From the NCBI RefSeq assembly GCF_042466665.1, contig NZ_CP162102.1, forward strand, positions 992,001-1,056,000: a DNA stretch of 64,000 nt. Direction: 5' to 3'. Source of the stretch: Peterkaempfera podocarpi. GTDB taxonomy: Bacteria; Actinomycetota; Actinomycetes; Streptomycetales; Streptomycetaceae. The position numbers were made by a program, and so were the translations under genes. The notes under the pieces were generated by a model. The model had not been told where the DNA came from. It was given only the letters and a program-made list of their open reading frames with translations, and did not search any database. Shown one piece after another: positions 50,326 through 56,799 of the stretch; positions within the stretch are counted from its first letter, which is position 1, and each line of letters begins with the position of its first letter.

Positions 50326-50364
50326 GGACCGGGCCCCGCCCCCGACGGTGGCGGGGCCCGGTCC
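50326..50364 (+). terminator. Strong terminator at the end of the chitooligosaccharide operon
   Basis: A perfect 15-bp inverted repeat (ggaccgggccccgcc at 50326-50340 and its complement at 50350-50364) with a 9-base loop, 16 bp after the GH20 stop. Confidence 0.9.
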
Positions 50365-50370
50365 CGTTGC

Positions 50371-50418
50371 GGGACGGCGGCGGGGCTGCCGACCCGGGCG
50401 CGGGAGCCCCGCCGTCCC
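50371..50418 (+). terminator. Second hairpin before the ROK repressor
   Basis: gggacggcg-gcg-gggct pairs with agccccgccgtccc (50405-50418) with a three-base bulge. Directly behind the first terminator, it forms a tandem barrier isolating the repressor gene, or an attenuator/leader structure of that gene. Confidence 0.6.
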
Positions 50419-50476
50419 AGGGGCCCCGATCACCCGCACCTACACGGTCCACCGGCGACAAGAGGGATCACCATCC

Positions 50477-51670
50477 ATGGACGAACTGCCCTGGAGCAGG
50501 CAGCGGTTGCGCCGCAACAACGAATGGCTGCTGCTGGAGCGTCTGCGCTCCGCCGGAGCCGCCTCGCGGGCCCAGCTGGCCCGGGACAGTGGACTGTCCA
50601 AGCCGACGGTCTCCTCCGCGTTGGCCTCCCTCGAGCAGGCCGGGCTGGTCCGCTCGGCCGGCACGCTCGCCCCCGAACGGGGCCGGGTCGCCATCCTGTA
50701 CGAGCCCGACCCCACAGCGGGCTATGTGCTCGGCATCGACATCGGCCGGGCCCGGCTCCGTACCGCCGTTGCCGACCTCTCCGGAGCCCTGATCGCCCGG
50801 GTGGACCTGCCCAACCGGGGGCGCAGCGCCGGCTCGGTCGCCGACGCCGTGATCGACGCCGCCGCACAGGCCCTCGCCGCGGCCGGGATCACCAGCACCC
50901 AAGTCGTGCACGCCGCGGTGGGCACGCCCGGCGTCTTCGACCCGCGTACCGGCCGCGTCCAGTACGCCGTCAACCTGCCGGGATGGGGGCGGCCCGGCCT
51001 CTTCGCGCGGATCCGGGAACTGCTCGGCATCGCGCTCTCCGTCCACAACGACGCCAACCTGGCCGCGCTCGGCGAGTACGCCTTCGGCGCCGGCGCGGGC
51101 AGCCCGCTCTTCGTCTACCTCCTGATCGGCACCGGTCTGGGCATGGGCGTGGTCGCCGACGGCCAACTGTTCGAGGGCGCCCACGGCGCCGCAGGCGAGA
51201 TCGGATTCCTGCCGCTGATGGAGGGGCTGCTGGCGGGAGGCAGCGCCCCGCGCCGCGGAGTGCTCGAGGATGCCGTCTCCGCCGACGCGGTGGTCCGCGC
51301 CGCGCGTCAGTGCGGCATGACCGGGCCGCTGACGGCCAAACGGGTCTTCGACGCAGCCCGGACGGGCAGCGAGCCCGCGATCGCCGCCGTCCAGCAGGAG
51401 GGCCGGCGACTCGCCCTCGTGGTGGCTTCGATCTCCGGCGTCCTCGACCCCGACCTGGTGGTCCTCGGCGGCGGCGTCGGCCACAGCGCCGACCTGCTGC
51501 TCGACATCGTCCGGAGCACCCTGCACCGGCTCACCCCGCTGCGTCCCGCCGTAACACCCAGCGCCCTCGGCGAGGACGCCGTGCTGCTCGGCGCCATCGC
51601 CACCGCGCTGCGGACCGCCCGGCCGCTGGTCTTCGAGCGCCGTACGACACGCACCGCCGGCCGGCCGTAG
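50477..51670 (+). CDS. ROK-family transcriptional repressor
   Basis: A 397-residue ROK regulator. ATG 50477 follows agaggga. A winged helix covers about 10-70 (RRNNEWLLLERLRSAGAASR, LARDSGLSKPTVSSALASLE), followed by a ROK sugar-binding domain with GIDIGRARLRTAV, HNDANLAALGEY, IGTGLGMGVV and AAGEIGFLPL. The zinc cluster of typical ROK proteins is missing and GEIGH has Phe in place of His, a feature shared with the kinase at 39152, which suggests both belong to the same subgroup and may recognise the same sugar. It is most like CsnR-type regulators in context: repressor of a chitosan locus released by an amino-sugar ligand. The likely site is the palindrome at 39103-39119. Confidence 0.88.
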   Translation: MDELPWSRQRLRRNNEWLLLERLRSAGAASRAQLARDSGLSKPTVSSALASLEQAGLVRSAGTLAPERGRVAILYEPDPTAGYVLGIDIGRARLRTAVADLSGALIARVDLPNRGRSAGSVADAVIDAAAQALAAAGITSTQVVHAAVGTPGVFDPRTGRVQYAVNLPGWGRPGLFARIRELLGIALSVHNDANLAALGEYAFGAGAGSPLFVYLLIGTGLGMGVVADGQLFEGAHGAAGEIGFLPLMEGLLAGGSAPRRGVLEDAVSADAVVRAARQCGMTGPLTAKRVFDAARTGSEPAIAAVQQEGRRLALVVASISGVLDPDLVVLGGGVGHSADLLLDIVRSTLHRLTPLRPAVTPSALGEDAVLLGAIATALRTARPLVFERRTTRTAGRP

Positions 51671-52081
51671 TGCCGCATCCGACAACCGTTGCCCCTGCCT
51701 GCCCGGCTGGTCCGGCCCTCCTCCTCTCGTCTGACCGACCGGTTCGAGGCGGTCCGCATCAGGCCCCTCAGCCCGGCGGAGTCATGATGACCGGCTGCTG
51801 GGAGAACATCACCGCGGACCGGGTCTGCGGATGGGAGTCAGCGCGATGCAAAGTCGAGGTCTTCCGGAGATGAGCTCCGGGCTTGGTGCAGGAATCCCAT
51901 CCCCGGGAGACCCCAACGCCTACCCGGCCACCGACAGGGGGTGAGTGAGCTTCTACCGCCGGTGCGACACGAGTTCCTGACGGTGGATGCTCTGAAGTCA
52001 TCCAGGTGAGGTGACAGCGGCCAGTTGCGACTCCCCGCCGGCGGCCAGCTGGTGGGGAGGTAACTGGCCGCCAACAGTTAC
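51671..52081. other. Intergenic with left inverted repeat of the hydrolase-MarR cassette
   Basis: No gene is supported. A plus-strand frame at 51784-51873 gives a Cys/Trp-containing 29-residue peptide that I do not recognise. The end of the stretch holds the inverted repeat described separately and a strong local hairpin (cggccagtt near 52018 with aactggccg near 52062). Confidence 0.5.
52011..52048 (+). repeat. Left imperfect inverted repeat flanking hydrolase-MarR pair
   Basis: The 38-base segment 52011-52048 matches the reverse complement of 53500-53537 at 27 of 38 positions, including the blocks cagcggcca, tcccc and cggccag. Its structure (gtgacagcggcca... then a short repeat of ggcggccag) resembles insertion-sequence ends that carry several repeats. 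Confidence 0.65.
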
Positions 52082-52885
52082 TCACTGTTGATGGAACGGG
52101 TTGCTCGTCTGGCGCAGGTGGGCGTCGATCAGAGCGAAGGTGGGTTCCGTTTGTTCGATCTGCGGAAGGTGGCCCGCCTTGGGGATGACCTCGAGTCGGC
52201 CGTTGCCAAAGGCGTCGGCGTACGCCGCGCCGTAGGCGGGGGTGACGATGCGGTCGCTCTCACCCCAGACCACGAGGGCAGGCGCCTGGATATGCCCAAG
52301 CTGGCGCAGCAGCTTGGGGTCATGCATGTAGGGGTCGCCGGCGAGGATGCGCATGGTGGCCATGTTGGTTTGTCTGCGCGCGAGTTCTTCGGATGGGACG
52401 TCGGCTGGGTCGAGGTAGTAGCGGTCTGAGTCGTGCCAGGAGTGCTCCGCAACGCCGCGGGCGTCAAGGGCGAAGAAGTCGGTGATCGGTTCCGTCTCGA
52501 CCTCCACGCCGACAGCGTCGATCAGGACAAGGCCGGTGATGCTTCCCGCGCTGTCGCGTACGGCCATCTCGGCGGCTATCCAGCCCCCGAGCGAGGAGCC
52601 AACGACGAGAACGTCGCGCAGTCGGCGTTCGCGCAGGGTGTGCAGGTAGGCGAGGGCGAGGTCGTCGATGCCGGTGAGCCATGCGGGGCGGTGTGTGCCG
52701 TCCCAGCCGGGGTGCACGGGCGTGAGGGTGTGGGCGATGCGGGAGAGGTGCTGGGCGAGGCCGGCGACTGTGGCGGGGCCTCCGCCGCCATGCAGGATGA
52801 GAACTGGCCTGCCGGATCCGGCCTCGGACAGAGTAAGGGACAGGTCGGCGTACACAGCTGATGCGTCTGTGAGCATGCCCACCAC
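52082..52885 (-). CDS. Alpha/beta hydrolase (cassette enzyme)
   Basis: A 267-residue alpha/beta-fold hydrolase. HGGGG near 33 forms the oxyanion region, VVGSSLGGWIAAE (about 94-106) holds the nucleophile Ser, and the acid and His lie in VVWGESDRIVTP and PKAGHLPQIEQ at the end. This plan fits esterases, haloperoxidase-like and lactonase-type enzymes; the substrate is unknown. The start is GTG 52885 or ATG 52876; no ribosome site is clear, and the AT-rich -10-like sequence just upstream suggests a leaderless message. It is divergent from a MarR gene 53 bp away, so is probably repressed by it and induced by its substrate. Confidence 0.87.
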   Translation of the reverse strand: MVGMLTDASAVYADLSLTLSEAGSGRPVLILHGGGGPATVAGLAQHLSRIAHTLTPVHPGWDGTHRPAWLTGIDDLALAYLHTLRERRLRDVLVVGSSLGGWIAAEMAVRDSAGSITGLVLIDAVGVEVETEPITDFFALDARGVAEHSWHDSDRYYLDPADVPSEELARRQTNMATMRILAGDPYMHDPKLLRQLGHIQAPALVVWGESDRIVTPAYGAAYADAFGNGRLEVIPKAGHLPQIEQTEPTFALIDAHLRQTSNPFHQQ

Positions 52886-52891
52886 GGTAAC

Positions 52892-52916
52892 TAAATATCT
52901 TTATATAAGCTAGCTT
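52892..52916. promoter_or_regulatory. AT-rich divergent operator of the hydrolase-MarR pair
   Basis: Between the divergent starts lies an AT-rich island (aaatatctttatata) and the perfect 10-bp palindrome aagctagctt (52907-52916). Both promoters must be here, so MarR binding would shut off both genes. Confidence 0.6.
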
Positions 52917-52938
52917 GGTTATGGCATAGACTCGCTCC

Positions 52939-53358
52939 ATGCATGGTGAGCTGCAAGAACTCGGCAGAGCGGTCAAGCAAGCCCAGTATCGACAGCATCG
53001 GGCACTTGACAGCGCACTCTCGGCCATCGGCACGACGCTGGCCCAGTGGGACGCCCTGCGTGCGATCAGCCGCTCACCCGGGTCATCGGCCCGCGAGTTG
53101 GCCGCAGCGACGTTTCAGACCGGGCAAGCCTTCGGAACGCTCGTCGGCCGCCTCGCAGCACAGGGCCTCGTGGAGCGCCGACCGGGACACGGCCGGCGCA
53201 TCGAGCATCACCTCACGCCCCTCGGTGAGCAAGTTCTGACGGTCGGCCACAGGGTCGCTGACGAGGTGCTTGCCGACTGCTTCTCCGCCTTGTCCCACGC
53301 GGACCGCGCAACCCTGCTCGACCTACTTCAGCGCCTCACCGCAGAACGAGACACGTAG
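52939..53358 (+). CDS. MarR-family regulator
   Basis: A 139-residue MarR-type dimeric repressor. Helices 1-2 read ALSAIGTTLAQWDALRAISR; the winged helix has SARELAAATFQTGQAFGTLV and VERRPGHGRRIEHHLTPLGE (wing). The C-terminal dimerisation helix ends LLDLLQRLTAERDT. No ribosome site stands before ATG 52939, again suggesting a leaderless transcript. It controls, by position, the divergent alpha/beta hydrolase; such pairs respond to phenolics or other small toxic compounds. Confidence 0.9.
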   Translation: MHGELQELGRAVKQAQYRQHRALDSALSAIGTTLAQWDALRAISRSPGSSARELAAATFQTGQAFGTLVGRLAAQGLVERRPGHGRRIEHHLTPLGEQVLTVGHRVADEVLADCFSALSHADRATLLDLLQRLTAERDT

Positions 53359-53499
53359 ACCCGACCGCCAGGACACACCTCCGGCGGGTGTATCCATCCC
53401 TCGCTGCCCGTTGAGCGGCCGCTTCGGTGCGGCCCGAAATGGGTGGCTGGCGTGCGCCTCGGCCAGCCCGCATGTTTGTCGCTGACTGTTACATCGTAA

Positions 53500-53537
53500 C
53501 TGGCCGTCCGTGGGGAATTTCAGGTGGCCGCTGACGG
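53500..53537 (-). repeat. Right imperfect inverted repeat flanking hydrolase-MarR pair
   Basis: Mate of 52011-52048 in opposite orientation; the reverse complement reads ccgtcagcggccacctg and then aaattcccc. Further inside it holds a gttac-atc-gtaac dyad (53490-53500). It lies 142 bp after the MarR stop. Confidence 0.65.
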
Positions 53538-53636
53538 TGAGGGCGAATCGTCCCGCCTCGGCCCCGGTCACGCGAAGGTGACCGGGACCGGAACCCGACG
53601 GTGGCTTCGGTCGTGGACCGTTTGCCTCGGGGGCAT

Positions 53637-54509
53637 TCAGCGGCTGATGTCGTTCAGCTCGGTCAAGTCCTCATGCGAGAGGGAGAGTCCCGCGCCCGCG
53701 ATGTTCTCACGCAGGTGTGCCCTCGATGACGTGCCGGGGATGAGCAGGATGTTCGGAGATCGCTGCAGCAGCCAGGCCAGTGCGACGGACATCGGGGTCG
53801 CCTCCAGCCGAGCGGCGACCGCCGAGAGCGCCGCGGACTGAAGCGGGGTAAAGCCCCCGAGGGGGAAGAAGGGCACGTACGCGACACCGTCGGCGGCGAG
53901 CCGGTCGATGAGCTCGTCGTCGTGGCGGTGGGCGAGGTTGTACATGTTCTGCACGCACACGATCGGCGCGATGCTCTGCGCCTCGGCGACCTGCTCCGTG
54001 GTGGCGTTGCTGACCCCGAGGTGGCGGATCAGTCCCTGCTGCTGGAGTTCGACGAGCGTCCCGAACGCCTCGGCGAGCGAGCCGGGCTGGGGACCTTCGG
54101 CGTTGCCGATTCGGAGGTTGACCAGGTCGAGTACATCGAGCCCAAGGGACTTGAGGTTGTCCTGGACCTGCCTGCACAGATCTTCGGGTCGCCGTGCGAC
54201 GGGCCAGCCACCCTGGCCGTCGCGGATCGCGCCCACCTTGGTCACGATGTGCAAGGACTCGGGATAGGGCTGCAAGGCCTCGCGGATCAACTCGTTGGTG
54301 ACGCGCGGCCCGTAGGCGTCGCTGGTGTCGATATGGGTGATACCGACGTCAACCGCCTCACGCAGAACGGCCAGGGCACCGGCGCGATCGGCGGGCGGCC
54401 CCATGACCCACGGGCCCGCCAGTTGCATGGCGCCGTAACCGAACCGGGTGACGGTCAGGTCGCCCAAACTCCAGGTGCCGCCGGGCAGAGAGAGGGAAGG
54501 TGTGCTCAT
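53637..54509 (-). CDS. Aldo/keto reductase
   Basis: A 290-residue NADPH-dependent aldo/keto reductase of the YdbC/AKR type. TRFGYGAMQLAG opens the barrel; catalytic residues are in HIDTSDAYG (Asp, Tyr) and IVTKVG (Lys); the HxxN position reads NLRIGN. GLIRHLGVSNAT and LIPGTSSRAHLRENIAG form the NADPH-binding region. It is divergent from an HxlR gene with 131 bp containing two palindromes, so is likely induced by an aldehyde or quinone sensed by that regulator. Confidence 0.92.
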   Translation of the reverse strand: MSTPSLSLPGGTWSLGDLTVTRFGYGAMQLAGPWVMGPPADRAGALAVLREAVDVGITHIDTSDAYGPRVTNELIREALQPYPESLHIVTKVGAIRDGQGGWPVARRPEDLCRQVQDNLKSLGLDVLDLVNLRIGNAEGPQPGSLAEAFGTLVELQQQGLIRHLGVSNATTEQVAEAQSIAPIVCVQNMYNLAHRHDDELIDRLAADGVAYVPFFPLGGFTPLQSAALSAVAARLEATPMSVALAWLLQRSPNILLIPGTSSRAHLRENIAGAGLSLSHEDLTELNDISR

Positions 54510-54576
54510 CTTGTTGCCTTTCGTCGTGCACTTGGGGGTGGCGCCTTCTGCCTCCCTGCATCAGCATTGGAGAGAA

Positions 54577-54609
54577 ACTTCCTGTCGGGAAGTAGGCACT
54601 TTGAAGTGC
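54577..54609. promoter_or_regulatory. Two adjacent palindromes between aldo/keto reductase and HxlR
   Basis: acttcc-tgtcg-ggaagt (54577-54593) and gcactt-tg-aagtgc (54596-54609), both with perfect 6-bp arms and both containing ACTT/AAGT, side by side in the divergent promoter region. These are good HxlR operator candidates. Confidence 0.65.
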
Positions 54610-54640
54610 GCAACCCACCCACAGGGGAGAGGTCCGATCA

Positions 54641-55084
54641 GTGACGACGATGAAGGCGGCCCGGAAGAGGGCTCAGGCCAAGGTGGAGTACAACGCGTTC
54701 ATGGCAGCATGCCCCAGCCGGCAGCTGCTCGACCGCATCTCGGACAAATGGGTTGTCCTGATCCTGTGTGCGCTGGGCGGCGACAACAGCTCTCGCCAGC
54801 CCGCCACACACGCAGACGCCCCGAAAGCGATGCGTTACTCCGAGATCTCCCGTCTTCTGGCTGGGGTCAGCCAGAAGATGCTGACCCAGACGCTACGGTC
54901 GCTGGAGCGCGATGGCCTACTCACCCGCACCGCGACACCGACCGTCCCCGTCACCGTCTCCTACGAGCTGACCGACCTCGGCCTCTCCCTCCACCACATG
55001 ACGCGCGGGCTCAGAAACTGGGCGCAGACGCACATGGACGAGGTCCTCACAAGCCGCGAGAACTACGACTCTCGCACCACCTGA
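54641..55084 (+). CDS. HxlR-family winged-helix regulator
   Basis: A 147-residue HxlR regulator. The HTH contains CPSRQLLDRISDKWVVLILC and, after a short acidic/polar insert (GGDNSSRQPATHADAPKA), MRYSEISRLLAGVSQKMLTQ. A Cys at residue 24 just before the HTH is the sensing Cys position of thiol-based HxlR members, so redox or electrophile sensing is plausible. GTG 54641 follows gagagg. It is divergent from the aldo/keto reductase and very probably controls it and itself. Confidence 0.9.
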   Translation: MTTMKAARKRAQAKVEYNAFMAACPSRQLLDRISDKWVVLILCALGGDNSSRQPATHADAPKAMRYSEISRLLAGVSQKMLTQTLRSLERDGLLTRTATPTVPVTVSYELTDLGLSLHHMTRGLRNWAQTHMDEVLTSRENYDSRTT

Positions 55085-55300
55085 CGACTCACATCCAACC
55101 GTCCAACAGCTCGATGTACTTCAGCGCCACACCCTCAACTGCGAAGAGCCGGATATCCGCCAGGCAGTCCCCGCCCATCGCGGTGGTCAGTGCGAGGTCC
55201 AGCAGGATCTTCGGCGACCTCCCTCACGCTGAAGTTCCCGCTGATCCGGGACAGCGGGTTTCGACGCTGCGGGGGTGAAGTCTTGTCACGAACCCACCCA
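55085..55300 (-). pseudogene. IS1380-type transposase 5' remnant
   Basis: The minus strand reads KILLDLALTTAMGGDCLADI then RLFAVEG, matching the N-terminal (L)LDLA(V/L)xxAxGGDCLADIAxLRAEP stretch of IS1380-family transposases. The frame breaks right after this block. The remnant lies just after the HxlR gene. Confidence 0.65.
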
Positions 55301-55307
55301 GAAAAAC

Positions 55308-55352
55308 GACGAGGGCCTACACAACCCCATCGGGGTCGTGCAGGCCCTCGTC
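55308..55352 (+). terminator. Long hairpin, likely terminator
   Basis: gacgagggcctacacaacc pairs with ggtcgtgcaggccctcgtc (arms about 21 bp, 55308-55328 and 55332-55352, two mismatches, loop atc). It could end read-through from the HxlR gene and from the convergent hydrolase, or belong to the IS1380 remnant. Confidence 0.6.
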
Positions 55353-55498
55353 ACGCAGGGCCCGGATGTACCGACACCGCGAGTTGCCGGGGTCCCGCGG
55401 CACAGCAGAGGAGCGCCCGGACCTACCCTCGCCGAGCAGTATCCCGGCCGACTCGGCCTACCGTCAGCTGCAGGCTTGACGGCGGGGTCAGCCTGTGG
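55353..55498. other. Intergenic, no gene seen
   Basis: Short stretch between the long hairpin and the end of the convergent hydrolase gene; nothing recognised. Confidence 0.4.
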
Positions 55499-56233
55499 CT
55501 ACCGCAGATGCCGGGCGAAGAACCCGGCTGCGTCCTCCCCTGCGAACTGCGGGACGCCGGTGTGCCCGCCCATATTGGCGTGCAGCGTCTTCTCCTTGGA
55601 GCCGAAGGCGTCGAAGAGGTCCAGGGCCGCCTGACGGTCGTTCCCCTTGTCGTCCCACTGCAACAGGATATGCAGCGGAATGGTGACCTGGCGAGCCTCC
55701 TCGAACATGGCGGCGGGCACCAGACTCCCGGCGAAGAAGCCGGCCGCCACGATGCGCGGCTCGACCACCGCCAACCGGATGCCGATGGAGATCACTCCCC
55801 CCGAGTACCCGACCGGGCCTCCGATCTCGGGCAAGGAGAGAAGGGCGTCCAGGGCAGCCTGCCATTCCGGGACCGCCTTTTCGACGAGCGGGAGGACGAG
55901 GGCGTCGATGATCTCGTCGCCGACCGGCCCGCCGGCCTCCATAGCCCGGCGCAGGTCGGCGCGGGCCTGCTCGACAGCGGCCCAACGGGGCCGGTCACCG
56001 CTTCCGGGAAGCTCGATGGTGGCCGCGGCGAAGCCATCCGCCACGGCCTGCCGGGCCCGCGCCACCAGTCGGGGGTGCATCTTGCGCAGTCCGAGCGGGG
56101 GGTGCCCGAGCAGGATCAGCGGGACCGGTGCGGACGCGGCTGCGGGCGTCCACAGGATGCCGGGGATCTCGCCGAGGGTGAATTCACGCTCGATGACGCC
56201 GTCGTCGAAACGCTGTTCGGAAGTGAAGTGCAT
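55499..56233 (-). CDS. Alpha/beta hydrolase (dienelactone-hydrolase-like)
   Basis: A 244-residue alpha/beta hydrolase. LILLGHPPLGLRKMHPRL forms the oxyanion region, VGYSGGVISIGIRLA (about 140-154) holds the nucleophile Ser, and late HANMGGHTGVPQ gives the His; IPLHILLQWDDKGN carries the acid. The size and absence of a lid fit dienelactone hydrolase or S-formylglutathione-type esterases. ATG 56233 follows gaaagg. Substrate unknown. A palindrome, cgtgaa-tatg-ttcacg, lies about 80 bp upstream. Confidence 0.85.
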   Translation of the reverse strand: MHFTSEQRFDDGVIEREFTLGEIPGILWTPAAASAPVPLILLGHPPLGLRKMHPRLVARARQAVADGFAAATIELPGSGDRPRWAAVEQARADLRRAMEAGGPVGDEIIDALVLPLVEKAVPEWQAALDALLSLPEIGGPVGYSGGVISIGIRLAVVEPRIVAAGFFAGSLVPAAMFEEARQVTIPLHILLQWDDKGNDRQAALDLFDAFGSKEKTLHANMGGHTGVPQFAGEDAAGFFARHLR

Positions 56234-56799
56234 GGTCGTGCCTTTCGGGAGAGCTCAGAAACGGCGCTCCCGGACGACCTATCGCCCGACCGTGACCCCG
56301 GAGGAGAGCACCCACGTGAATATGTTCACGGGTACCACCTCCTCGTTCGCTCGCACGGCCTCCGGAAGGTTAGCAATGCTCACCGTGATTCGCCAACGGG
56401 TTCCTGCGAGGGTCTCCGTGACCGCACGCCAACGAGTCCGAACATCCGAGGGTCATGAGAGAAACGACAGCGCCCCCAGCGTGCCCCGCCGCCGTCGGGC
56501 CTCGCCTCGGGAAGCCGCGATGAGGCTTCCAGTAGCTCTGCCCACGACGTGCTGCCGATGCCTCCCCATCTCATGTGCGGGCGGTTGTCCGATCTCGCTC
56601 TGCAGGCGTCCGTCGCAGTCCGCCGCGTTGCTCGCACAGCCGGCCGGGGGGCGATTGCGCCGCCGCCTACCGTTTCCAGCGGGTTCCCTGCCGCCGTCAC
56701 TCTACGCAGGCGGTCAGACACACCCGTTACGGAGACATCTCAGCCAAATGCGTGAATATCATTGAAGAGTCCGTTTTGTTCCGTGTCAGGGAGCCGCAG
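56234..56799. other. Divergent intergenic region, hydrolase and PAS-GAF-SpoIIE gene
   Basis: 565 bases without a supported gene. A palindrome lies at 56315-56330 and the sequence cgtgaatatcattg at 56750 shares its first nine bases, so one regulator may bind both ends. Between them are only motif-free frames. Confidence 0.45.
56315..56330. promoter_or_regulatory. Palindrome upstream of the alpha/beta hydrolase
   Basis: cgtgaa-tatg-ttcacg, perfect 6-bp arms, 82 bp before the hydrolase start. The motif cgtgaatat recurs at 56750, 50 bp before the SpoIIE-type gene start. Candidate operator, regulator unknown. Confidence 0.5.

Noticed and set aside
40078..51670. Peptide uptake locus
   Set aside because: The importer class is peptide-type, but both secreted enzymes and both ROK proteins point to amino sugars; no peptidase is present.
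55308..55352. tRNA or riboswitch
   Set aside because: It is a single long hairpin with a three-base loop; no cloverleaf, anticodon arm or aptamer core.
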